From positions 1 through 41,359 of the forward strand of contig DYSZ01000014.1 of NCBI GenBank assembly GCA_020726265.1: 41,359 bases of DNA, given 5' to 3'. This document shows, one piece after another, positions 28,998 through 37,705 of the stretch (position 1 is the first letter of the stretch; the number at the start of each line of letters is the position of its first letter). This stretch comes from Draconibacterium orientale. Its GTDB lineage: Bacteria; Bacteroidota; Bacteroidia; Bacteroidales; Prolixibacteraceae. The notes below the pieces were generated by a model, which did not search any database, was not told the DNA's origin, and saw only the letters and a list, made by a program, of their open reading frames with translations. The position numbers and the translations under genes are program-made.

Positions 28998-31385
28998 ATG
29001 ATGAAAAATTTACTCTTAGCTGCAATTATTCTTTTAGCAGTTCATGCCACGGCGCAAATTCAGAAAAACAACCAAAGTGTTCTTACCATCGAACAGATTA
29101 TGCAGGACCCTGCAAAATGGATTGGCACTTCACCCGAAAATATTCACTGGAGCGAACAACGTGATCGCATCTTTTTCGATTGGAATCCCGAAAAGGACAC
29201 ACTTTCATCGAAATACGCTTTCGCCCTGAAATCAGAAAAAACAGAAAAGCTTTCGGTTGCCGAAAAGCAGCAATTGCCAGCGCAGCCGGGCAGTTACAAT
29301 GCTGCGCGCACAAAGAAAACATTTACCCGCAATGGCAACCTTTTCCTTTTCGATATTGAAAAGGGAACCAAAAAACAACTGACAGTGTGGCTGGGCGGAG
29401 TTTCATCTCCGCTGTTTGTTCTGAATGACACCGAAATTTCATTCTTAAAAGACAACAATCTTTTCTGCATCAATCCCGAAACCGGGTTGATTCGTCAAAT
29501 CACCAATTTTGTTGCGGGCGACGAAAAACCGGAACAGCAAGCGAAAGGGCAGGAGCTGTTTCTCGAAAATCAGCAGTCCGAACTTTTTGATGTGCTGAAA
29601 CAACGCGAAGCCGCCGAAAAGACAAGGGAATACCGCAACTCCCTCGAAGAAACCAAAGAACCGCTTAAAATTTACCTTGGCAAAAAACGACTGGGCGGTG
29701 TGGCGCTCAGCCCCTCGGGGAAATACGCGGTTTTCACCACATTTTTAAGTGCACAGGGCGGAAAGCAAACTTCGGTAACACACTTTGTAACCGAATCGGG
29801 TTTTACCGAAGAAAGACAGGGACGCACAAAAGTGGGCAGTCCGCAATCAGAAGTGGAAATGGCCATTTTCGACATTGCAAACAACAAAATCATCAAAATA
29901 AAAACCGACCAGATTCCGGGAATCAAAGACCTGCCTGATTACCTGAAAGATTACCCCGGAAAACTGCCGAAAGACAGTTCAGAAATGAAACCCCGACAGG
30001 TAAATCTTACAGGCCCGGTTTGGAACGAAACAAAAGATTTGGCGCTGGTGGCAGCACTTTCGCGCGACAACAAAGACCGCTGGCTTTTGCTGCTCGACCC
30101 CGCTACCGGAAATCTTGAAAATCTTGACCGTCAGCGCGACGAAGCCTGGATTGGCGGTCCCGGCATTGGCGGCTGGGGAATGTCGGTGGGCGATGCTGGC
30201 TGGATGCCCGATGGTAAATCGGTGTGGTTTCAATCCGAAGTTTCGGGCTACTCGCACATTTACACGGTAAACACCGAAACGAAAGCTAAAAAGGCGCTTA
30301 CTTCAGGGAATTTCGAGGTGTCGGATCCATTTATTTCGAAGGATAAAAAGCATTTTTATTTTACCGCGAACATGAAACACCCCGGCATTTCGCATTTCTA
30401 CAAAATGCCGGTTGAAGGGGGAGAGCCTGTTCAGATTACGACGATGGATGGCGGCAACGAAGTTGTGCTTTCGCCCGACGAAAAATACCTGGCTATTCGC
30501 CATTCCACTGCCAGCCTGCCCTGGGAACTGTATTTACAGGAAAATAAACCGGGTGCAACAGCAAAGCAAATCACCCGTTCAACCACACCGGAGTTTGAAA
30601 AATATCCGTGGCGTACACCGGAATTTGTCACTTTTAAAGCTGAAGATAGCGCAATCGTGCATGCACGATTGTACCAGCCAACATCCGCTCAACCTCAAGG
30701 TCCGGCAGTGATTTTTGTGCATGGTGCCGGGTATTTGCAAAATGCACACCAGTGGTGGAGCAGCTATTTCCGCGAGTACCAGTTTCATAATTTCTTAGCC
30801 GATAACGGCTACACGGTTTTGGATATCGACTACCGCGGAAGCGCCAGTTATGGCCGCGACTGGCGCACCGGAATTTACCGCCACATGGGTGGCAAAGACC
30901 TCTCTGACCATGTGGATGGCGCAAAATATCTGGTTGAAAAATGTGGTGTTTCAGCGCGAAAAATCGGGCTTTATGGTGGTTCGTACGGCGGTTTTATTAC
31001 GTTGATGGCCATGTTTAACAATCCCGAAACCTTTGCTGCCGGGGCTGCGTTGCGTTCGGTTACCGACTGGGCGCATTACAACCACGGTTACACAGCCAAC
31101 ATACTGAATACGCCGGGGGAAGACAGTATTGCTTATCGCCAAAGTTCGCCCATTTATTTTGCCGATGGTTTGCAGGGTGCACTTTTAATGTGCCACGGAA
31201 TGGTTGACGACAATGTGCAGTTTCAGGATATTGTGCGGCTGACACAACGCCTGATTGAACTCGGAAAGGAAAATTGGGAACTGGCTGTTTACCCGGTCGA
31301 ATCGCATGGTTTTACCGAACCCACTAGCTGGACTGACGAATACAAACGGATTTTCAAATTGTTTGAGGAGAATCTGAAGAAATAA
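28998..31385 (+). CDS. S9 family peptidase (dipeptidyl peptidase IV/prolyl oligopeptidase-like), secreted
   Basis: Start corrected to MMKNLLLAAIILLAVHATAQ at 28998; GLYGGSYGGFITLMAMF, CHGMVDDNVQ, YPVESHGF catalytic triad. Confidence 0.93.
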   Translation: MMKNLLLAAIILLAVHATAQIQKNNQSVLTIEQIMQDPAKWIGTSPENIHWSEQRDRIFFDWNPEKDTLSSKYAFALKSEKTEKLSVAEKQQLPAQPGSYNAARTKKTFTRNGNLFLFDIEKGTKKQLTVWLGGVSSPLFVLNDTEISFLKDNNLFCINPETGLIRQITNFVAGDEKPEQQAKGQELFLENQQSELFDVLKQREAAEKTREYRNSLEETKEPLKIYLGKKRLGGVALSPSGKYAVFTTFLSAQGGKQTSVTHFVTESGFTEERQGRTKVGSPQSEVEMAIFDIANNKIIKIKTDQIPGIKDLPDYLKDYPGKLPKDSSEMKPRQVNLTGPVWNETKDLALVAALSRDNKDRWLLLLDPATGNLENLDRQRDEAWIGGPGIGGWGMSVGDAGWMPDGKSVWFQSEVSGYSHIYTVNTETKAKKALTSGNFEVSDPFISKDKKHFYFTANMKHPGISHFYKMPVEGGEPVQITTMDGGNEVVLSPDEKYLAIRHSTASLPWELYLQENKPGATAKQITRSTTPEFEKYPWRTPEFVTFKAEDSAIVHARLYQPTSAQPQGPAVIFVHGAGYLQNAHQWWSSYFREYQFHNFLADNGYTVLDIDYRGSASYGRDWRTGIYRHMGGKDLSDHVDGAKYLVEKCGVSARKIGLYGGSYGGFITLMAMFNNPETFAAGAALRSVTDWAHYNHGYTANILNTPGEDSIAYRQSSPIYFADGLQGALLMCHGMVDDNVQFQDIVRLTQRLIELGKENWELAVYPVESHGFTEPTSWTDEYKRIFKLFEENLKK

Positions 31386-31397
31386 ACCGGATTATTA

Positions 31398-31436
31398 ATT
31401 AACTTTTCCAAAGTTTTGAACTTTGGAAAAGTTAAT
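31398..31436. terminator. 18-bp near-perfect hairpin; terminator or intergenic repeat
   Basis: AACTTTTCCAAAGTT-TTG-AACTTTGGAAAAGTT plus 3 further flanking pairs. Confidence 0.65.
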
Positions 31437-31458
31437 ATTCCAACTAAATTCAACCTGT

Positions 31459-32931
31459 ATGAAAACAAAAAAATATCCGGTTTCGCGCAGAAACTTTATC
31501 AAAATTTCGGCTGCTTCGGCAGCTGCTGTGTCAACAATGTCGTTGGGGAGTTGTAACGTGGAGAAAGTTCCGCCTCCGATGAAAAGAAAATTTGGTAATC
31601 TTGGTTTCGATGTCACCACCATCGCTTTGGGCGGACAAGCATCCATTCAGTGGACACCCGAAGATGTTGATCCGGTGCCGATTATCCTGAAAGCTTTTGA
31701 TTTGGGCATCAACTATTTCGATACTTCAAACCTGTATGCCAAAAGCCAGTTGCACTACCACGAAGCTTTTAAACGACTGAACCTGATTCCAGGTGCTGAA
31801 GGGTACAACGAGTCGCTGCGGAAATCCATCTGGCTCACAAGCAAAACGGCCATGCGCTGGGGCAAACCGGGCTGGCCCGAACGCGAAGGCGTGGTCAACT
31901 GGTCGAATGGCGAAAATGTGAAATGCGCGGTTGACGATGTAAAACGTTCGCTTTCACAGATTTTTGGAGATGGCGAAGGCAATTATCCTGAAGGCGCTTA
32001 CCTCGATATGGTGCTGGTACACACGTTGCATAACTCCGCCGAAGTGGACGTGTTGTACGAAGGGCTTGAAACTCCGCTCGACCCGAATGGGAATTTTGGC
32101 GCTTTGGTGGCGCTGCGCGATTTGCGCGACGGGACTAACCTTACCGGAATGAATCCGGAGAACAAAAAACTGATTCGTCACATTGGGTTCTCGGGTCACG
32201 CCAATCCGCCGGCCATGATGGAAATGATTCAACGCGACGAATACGGGATTCTGGAAGGAATGCTGGTGGCCATTAACGCCAACGACAAGCAAAAAATGAA
32301 TATGCAGCACAACGTAATTCCGGTTGCCGAAGCCAAAGGAATGGGAATTATTGGCATGAAAGTTTTTGCCGATGCAGCTATGTACCACAAAAACCCCGAC
32401 TGGTCGCGCACACCCGAAGATGTTTACCGCAAGGTTGGCTCACCGGAATTGCCCAGTCGCCCTCTGATTGAATACGCGCTGACCACGCCGGGAGTCCACA
32501 CTTTAATCATCGGTATTGGTCAGATTGATGATGACCCGATGAAATGCCAGCTGGTGCAGAATTTTTATGCTGCGCAGATTGAACCCAACGGAATGAGCGT
32601 CGATGAGCGCAAAAAAATTGAAGAATATGCCGCGAAAGTAAAGGAAGGCAAAACCAATTATTTTCAGGCGATAGAAAAGCAAGGGCTTTCGGCTCCACAA
32701 AAAGTGCAACTGGCAGAAAACAAAATTACATGGCACACAGCTTTTGCCGACGAAGCACCCATTTCGCACTACGAAGTTATGGCGGGCGAAGCGATGTTAG
32801 GAAAAGTGGAGCACAAACCACAGGTTTTACGCAGCCAGCCATTTGTTTTTGAAATTGCTGCCCCGGCTGATGGAATTAAGGTGGTGGCTGTTGACAAAGC
32901 TGGTAATCGGACAGAGGCATTGTACGCTTGA
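31459..32931 (+). CDS. Tat-exported aldo/keto reductase with C-terminal extension
   Basis: Start at MKTKKYPVSRRNFIKISAASAAAVSTMSLGSC (twin-arginine lipoprotein-like signal); LGINYFDTSNLY; C-terminal ISHYEVMAGE...GIKVVAVDKAGNRTEALYA Fn3-like tail. Confidence 0.9.
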   Translation: MKTKKYPVSRRNFIKISAASAAAVSTMSLGSCNVEKVPPPMKRKFGNLGFDVTTIALGGQASIQWTPEDVDPVPIILKAFDLGINYFDTSNLYAKSQLHYHEAFKRLNLIPGAEGYNESLRKSIWLTSKTAMRWGKPGWPEREGVVNWSNGENVKCAVDDVKRSLSQIFGDGEGNYPEGAYLDMVLVHTLHNSAEVDVLYEGLETPLDPNGNFGALVALRDLRDGTNLTGMNPENKKLIRHIGFSGHANPPAMMEMIQRDEYGILEGMLVAINANDKQKMNMQHNVIPVAEAKGMGIIGMKVFADAAMYHKNPDWSRTPEDVYRKVGSPELPSRPLIEYALTTPGVHTLIIGIGQIDDDPMKCQLVQNFYAAQIEPNGMSVDERKKIEEYAAKVKEGKTNYFQAIEKQGLSAPQKVQLAENKITWHTAFADEAPISHYEVMAGEAMLGKVEHKPQVLRSQPFVFEIAAPADGIKVVAVDKAGNRTEALYA

Positions 32932-33034
32932 AAATCCATGTGTTTTGTATCGTGAGATAATTTGGTTGGAAAAAGTACCGGATGCTTTTCCCGAAATTTT
33001 GAGTATTTTTGGTTTTATCCGATAATCAATAACA

Positions 33035-33355
33035 ATGGTAAATAACAATGCTGAGTCATTATCAGTTATAAGGGAAATCACACACAGATTTTTGCCTGAA
33101 TCGAAGGTGCTTCTTTTTGGATCACGCGCCCGAAAAGATTATAATCCTGAAAGTGATTATGATTTCCTTGTTATTACCTCAAAACCTATTGAGATTCGCG
33201 AAAGAAGAATTCTCAAATCGATGATAAGAAAAGAACTGGCCCGGTTCAAAATTCCGGCTGACATATTGATTCAGAGTGAGGAGGAGGTAAATTTAAAAAA
33301 AGAAATTACAGGCCATATACTGAAGCAGGTAATTAAAGAAGGAGTTGTTCTATGA
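33035..33355 (+). CDS. MNT-type minimal nucleotidyltransferase domain protein
   Basis: 106 aa; KVLLFGSRARKDYNPESDYDFLVITS. Confidence 0.9.
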   Translation: MVNNNAESLSVIREITHRFLPESKVLLFGSRARKDYNPESDYDFLVITSKPIEIRERRILKSMIRKELARFKIPADILIQSEEEVNLKKEITGHILKQVIKEGVVL

Positions 33356-33633
33356 ACATTTTGCCGTCGCAATCCCAAAATATCGAGTTGTAGTATGTCT
33401 CTTGCCTATCAGTCATTTTTTTTCAAAACAAGATACGGATTGAAAATCCACACCGGCCAGGGAAGCTTTTTTAAGTATTATTTGAAAATAAATGAAGCAA
33501 CAAATAACAATATTTGGAACATACCAAAACAATTTCAAGCCAATGCTTGATTTCCAATGAATTTAACAACAAAGGAGACAATGAGTTACTAAATATTTAA
33601 TAATTTAGCAGGCAATATTGTAAATCCGAATTT

Positions 33634-34215
33634 ATGAAAAAATCAATTTTATTATTTGTTGTATTCGCACTGAGTTTTATATCAGTGTACTCCCAAATGT
33701 CTGTTGTAAGAACTGTGGGGAGTTCTTTTACCACTGACATAGGTTACGGAATTAAAATAAATGAAGGCTCATCTTTGAAAAAAGAAAAAATAATTATTAA
33801 TGATGCTCTTTGCCCAATCCAGCTTAATGGTGATGTTGGAATTGAAATTTCTACTCGTGACAGGGCATTTGCTTTTAACCCAAGTGGAAGTTTTAATGTT
33901 AAGGAGCCAATTGTGGCATACGAAATGCATCATATTATTTATGATATTTTTGGTGACCATATTAAAACTTTGTCAAATACACAAGTTGCTGATATAGTTG
34001 GTCAACAGATATTTACAAAATATGACGGTTGGTATGCTTCAGAAAATAATGTAAGTGAATATTTGATATCTGTCTCTTACGTTGCAAATGTTAGAACCCA
34101 AAGTGGTCAAATTTGGCATTACAATTTTATTGCTATTAAAGACCAGTTAGATATACTAAAAATCTCATTTGAAGAAAGTTATATCCCTGAAAAAGACATT
34201 GATGATGATAAATAA
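33634..34215 (+). CDS. hypothetical secreted protein
   Basis: 193 aa; clear signal peptide MKKSILLFVVFALSFISVYSQ; no family recognised. Confidence 0.6.
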   Translation: MKKSILLFVVFALSFISVYSQMSVVRTVGSSFTTDIGYGIKINEGSSLKKEKIIINDALCPIQLNGDVGIEISTRDRAFAFNPSGSFNVKEPIVAYEMHHIIYDIFGDHIKTLSNTQVADIVGQQIFTKYDGWYASENNVSEYLISVSYVANVRTQSGQIWHYNFIAIKDQLDILKISFEESYIPEKDIDDDK

Positions 34216-34428
34216 TTTGAAAATTTGTAAGAATAAAATTCCTTCTACATAAAAAACATTTATTTTAAATGATTTGAAAGCTTCTTATTGGAGCAAATTC
34301 TCAATTTGCAGCTTATCTGTAAACAATTTTATTTTTTTTTTAAATCAAGTTGCTGATTGCAATTCCTACTAATATGGATTGGAGTTGGTAATTTAATTGT
34401 ATAAATTTATCTCATTATCTGATATATT

Positions 34429-34629
34429 ATGAACCGGATTAAAGAGATACTTAAATTGAAAGGTATCAAGCAGAAATGGTTATCTCAGCAACTAGGCAAA
34501 AGTTACAACATGATAAACTCTTATGTACAAAACAGAAGACAACCAAGCATTGAAGATTTATACAAGATTGCTGAAATATTTGAAGTCGATGTAAAAGAAA
34601 TGCTTGTGTCAAATAAAATCAAAGAGTGA
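34429..34629 (+). CDS. XRE family HTH transcriptional regulator
   Basis: 66 aa; KGIKQKWLSQQLGKSYNMINSYVQNRRQPSIEDLYKIAEIFEVDVKEML. Confidence 0.92.
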   Translation: MNRIKEILKLKGIKQKWLSQQLGKSYNMINSYVQNRRQPSIEDLYKIAEIFEVDVKEMLVSNKIKE

Positions 34630-36035
34630 TGTATAAAACAGCTACAATAAATATAGTCAGCGCATTAAAGGCAGAGCTTGATAAAAAGCTTCCGATGAAA
34701 CCTGAAGATGATAAACGGTTAAATAGGAAATTACGTTTGGAATTTAATTATAATTCAAATCATATTGAAGGTAACACTTTGACCTACGGACAAACTCAAT
34801 TGTTGCTGTTTTTTGATAAAAGCTCAGGAGATGTACCTGTCAGTGATATTGAAGAAATGAAAGCGCATGATATTGCCCTGTCTCAGATTGAAGAAATGGC
34901 AAAGGAAAATGAGCGTCCTTTAACTGAACTATTCATAAAAGAGCTAAACAAAATTATTCTTGTAAAACCTTTTTGGAAAGATGCAATTTCACAAAATGGA
35001 ACACCCACCCGGAAAAGAATCGAAATAGGGCAATACAAAACTTCTCCCAATAGTGTTATGCTAAGAAATGGGAAAATGCATGAATACGCATCGCCTGAAG
35101 AAACACCGGCTTTAATGAATGAATTATTAAACTGGTACAATAAGAACATGGAGACATTTCATCCCGTTCATCTGGCTGCAGAATTTCATTACAGGTTTGT
35201 TTGCATTCATCCTTTTGATGATGGAAATGGCAGAGTTGCAAGATTGCTTATGAATTACATTTTATTAAGGAATAACTATCCGCCTGTTATAATAAAATCG
35301 GAAGATAAAGAAACTTATCTGACTGCATTACAGAAAGCAGACACCGGAGATGTTGTTTCTCTTATTGAATATATTGAAAAACAATCAATTTGGTCTCTTG
35401 AGCTAAGTATTAAGGCTGCAAATGGCGAGGATATTGACGAGTTGGGAGACATTGAAAAGGAAATTGAGATTCTTAAAAAAGACAGGCTTACAATAACGAA
35501 GATTTTTAAAACTCCTAAAGTCTCTTTTGAAATCATCAAACATATATTTGATGATTTATGGACTCCTCTCAACAAAGTCTTAAATAAATTCGACGATTTT
35601 TTTGCGGAATCGGGAAATGAGACTTATATCGACAATTTGAAACTTGTGAAGATAAAAACTATTCCTTCCCCAATATTTAATCCGGCTCGGCTATTAGCTG
35701 ATAAAGAGGTTGTTGTAAAGAAATACGAAATGTTCGGACTTGACTTGGAGGAGAAAAAAATAAAAAATATAAGCTGGAGTAAAAAAATGCTGTCACTAAA
35801 ATCAGCATCAAAAAAGATTGACTATGAAATATTGTGCTCGCTTGATTTAAATGACTCTGGTTATAAATTGCTCATTACTGAAATGAATACAAATTCCGAC
35901 AGTTCCATGAGAAATAAAACCATTCTCTTTGAAACAGAAAACGAATACAAAACACTATTTATGTCAGATGCAGTAAATGGTATCATCAAAACTGTTTCCA
36001 ATCACATAATAAAAGAGATTAAAGGCGGAGAATAA
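34629..36035 (+). CDS. Fic family protein with N-terminal inhibitory motif and long C-terminal extension
   Basis: Fic motif HPFDDGNGRVARLLMN; SNHIEGN fits (S/T)xxxE(G/N); ATG at 34629 overlaps the upstream TGA. Confidence 0.94.
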   Translation: MYKTATINIVSALKAELDKKLPMKPEDDKRLNRKLRLEFNYNSNHIEGNTLTYGQTQLLLFFDKSSGDVPVSDIEEMKAHDIALSQIEEMAKENERPLTELFIKELNKIILVKPFWKDAISQNGTPTRKRIEIGQYKTSPNSVMLRNGKMHEYASPEETPALMNELLNWYNKNMETFHPVHLAAEFHYRFVCIHPFDDGNGRVARLLMNYILLRNNYPPVIIKSEDKETYLTALQKADTGDVVSLIEYIEKQSIWSLELSIKAANGEDIDELGDIEKEIEILKKDRLTITKIFKTPKVSFEIIKHIFDDLWTPLNKVLNKFDDFFAESGNETYIDNLKLVKIKTIPSPIFNPARLLADKEVVVKKYEMFGLDLEEKKIKNISWSKKMLSLKSASKKIDYEILCSLDLNDSGYKLLITEMNTNSDSSMRNKTILFETENEYKTLFMSDAVNGIIKTVSNHIIKEIKGGE

Positions 36036-36131
36036 AGAACGTATTAGCTGATGTGGAATAAATAAATTTCAAGGAATATTTGAACCTATTCAAATGAAAT
36101 TGGTTCATTATTAAAACCAAAAATAAACAAC

Positions 36132-36797
36132 ATGGCAGACAGATTATCAGACCCTATTGGCCGGTTAATGGGCCTTCGCTACAAATCGCACCCCTGGCAC
36201 GGTGTATTTCTCGGAAAAGATGCCCCGGTGGAAGTAACAGCTTTTATTGAAGTTGTACCTACCGACACAGTAAAATATGAAATCGACAAAGACAGCGGTT
36301 ACCTGCGTGTCGACCGTCCGCAAAAGTTTTCGAACGTGGTTCCGGCATTGTATGGCTTTATTCCGCAAACCTTTTGTGGCGATATGGTTGGTGAATACTG
36401 TAACGAAAAAACTGGACGAAAAGACATCAAAGGCGATGGTGACCCCGTCGATATTTGTGTTTTAACCGAAAAAGCTTTGTCGCACGGCGATTTGCTGGTA
36501 AACGCCCGCCCCATTGGCGGATTCAGAATGATTGACGGCAACCAGGCTGACGATAAAATCATTGCAGTTTTGCGCAACGACACAGTTTATGGTCATTTCA
36601 GAAATCTTGATGAGGTACCAAAAATTGTAATTCAGCGACTGGAACACTATTTTCTTACGTACAAAGACATGCCTGGTGAAGACCGCAACACCGAAATTCC
36701 GGCAATTTATGGAGTTGAGGAAGCTTACGAGGTAATCAAACGTTCGATGGAAGATTATCACAATAAATTTGATAATCTGGGGAAATTACTCACGTAG
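36132..36797 (+). CDS. ppa: inorganic pyrophosphatase
   Basis: 221 aa; EIDKDSGYLRVDRPQKFSNVVPALYGFIPQTFCGD, GDGDPVDICVL. Confidence 0.9.
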   Translation: MADRLSDPIGRLMGLRYKSHPWHGVFLGKDAPVEVTAFIEVVPTDTVKYEIDKDSGYLRVDRPQKFSNVVPALYGFIPQTFCGDMVGEYCNEKTGRKDIKGDGDPVDICVLTEKALSHGDLLVNARPIGGFRMIDGNQADDKIIAVLRNDTVYGHFRNLDEVPKIVIQRLEHYFLTYKDMPGEDRNTEIPAIYGVEEAYEVIKRSMEDYHNKFDNLGKLLT

Positions 36798-37582
36798 TTT
36801 TCAACACATCGTACCCGTAACGGGCAATGAGAATGGTAACCACAATCAGGAAGAAAACCCTGATAAACCGGTTGCCATTTTTAATGGCCATCCGGCTGCC
36901 AATGATACTGCCGGCAATATTTCCGATTGCCATTATAATGGCAATTCCCAAAAAGATAATTTCCCTGGCGGATAAAAACAAAAAGCGCTGAAACGTTGGT
37001 GGCGCAGTTAATTATTTTTGAATAGGCTGAAGCAGCTACAAACTCGAACCTCAGCAAAACCACAAAACCCAGAACCATAAAACTACCTGTTCCGAGACCA
37101 AAAAAACCATCGTAAAAACCAACAATCAGCCCTAACAAAGAGCCAAACAGAAGTTTTTTGTTTTCAGAAAGTGATTTCGACTGAACTGTTCCCAAATCTT
37201 TTTTCAGAAAAGTATAAATGCCAATCAAAACAAGAATGACAAGAATAGCTGGTTTCAGTACTGCCGGATTGATGATGCTGACAGTTTTTGCACCAGCAAA
37301 CGAAGCCACAAATGCAAAAAATGCAACTGTAAGCAACAGTTTAAAATTGTAACGAATGTGCCGCGAATATTGAACTACAGCCATTGAAGTTCCGGCCAAT
37401 GCCGAAATTTTGTTGGTGCCAAAAAGCGTGGGAACCGGGGTGTTCGGAAAACCAATTAAAAGCACCGGCAATTGAATCAATCCGCCACCACCAACTACCG
37501 AATCGATAAAACCGGCAATAAAAGCGAGAATTCCCAGAACTGCAAGTGTCAAAAAGCTTACATCAGAAAAGAGTGAATTCAT
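36790..37582 (-). pseudogene. TSUP family (TauE/SafE) permease split by a frameshift near 36975-36990
   Basis: Frame 1 (36881-37582) runs ...KIINCATNVSALF; the continuation LFLSAREIIFLGIAIIMAIGNIAGSIIGSRMAIKNGNRFIR lies in another frame (36790-36981). Removing one T from CTTTTTG restores the frame. Confidence 0.8.
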
Positions 37583-37602
37583 AGTTGCAGTATTATTTTT
37601 TT

Positions 37603-37641
37603 AACGCAAAGGACGCTGAGAAGACGCAAAGAGCACAAAGG
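37603..37641. repeat. ACGCAAAG-type short intergenic repeats
   Basis: taACGCAAAGgACGCtgagaagACGCAAAGagcaCAAAGggg. Confidence 0.5.
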
Positions 37642-37705
37642 GGAAAATAAATCTGAACTTTGTGTTTAACTTCTTGAAATTCATTCGCTACAGCATGAAT
37701 AAACA

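Noticed and set aside
31954-32388. 144-aa minus-strand His-rich ORF
   Set aside because: Antisense shadow of the Tat-exported AKR; composition is a codon-bias artefact.
27989-32931. AKR-peptidase-AKR as a functional operon
   Set aside because: The three genes are separated by REP-like and hairpin repeats and no shared pathway is evident.
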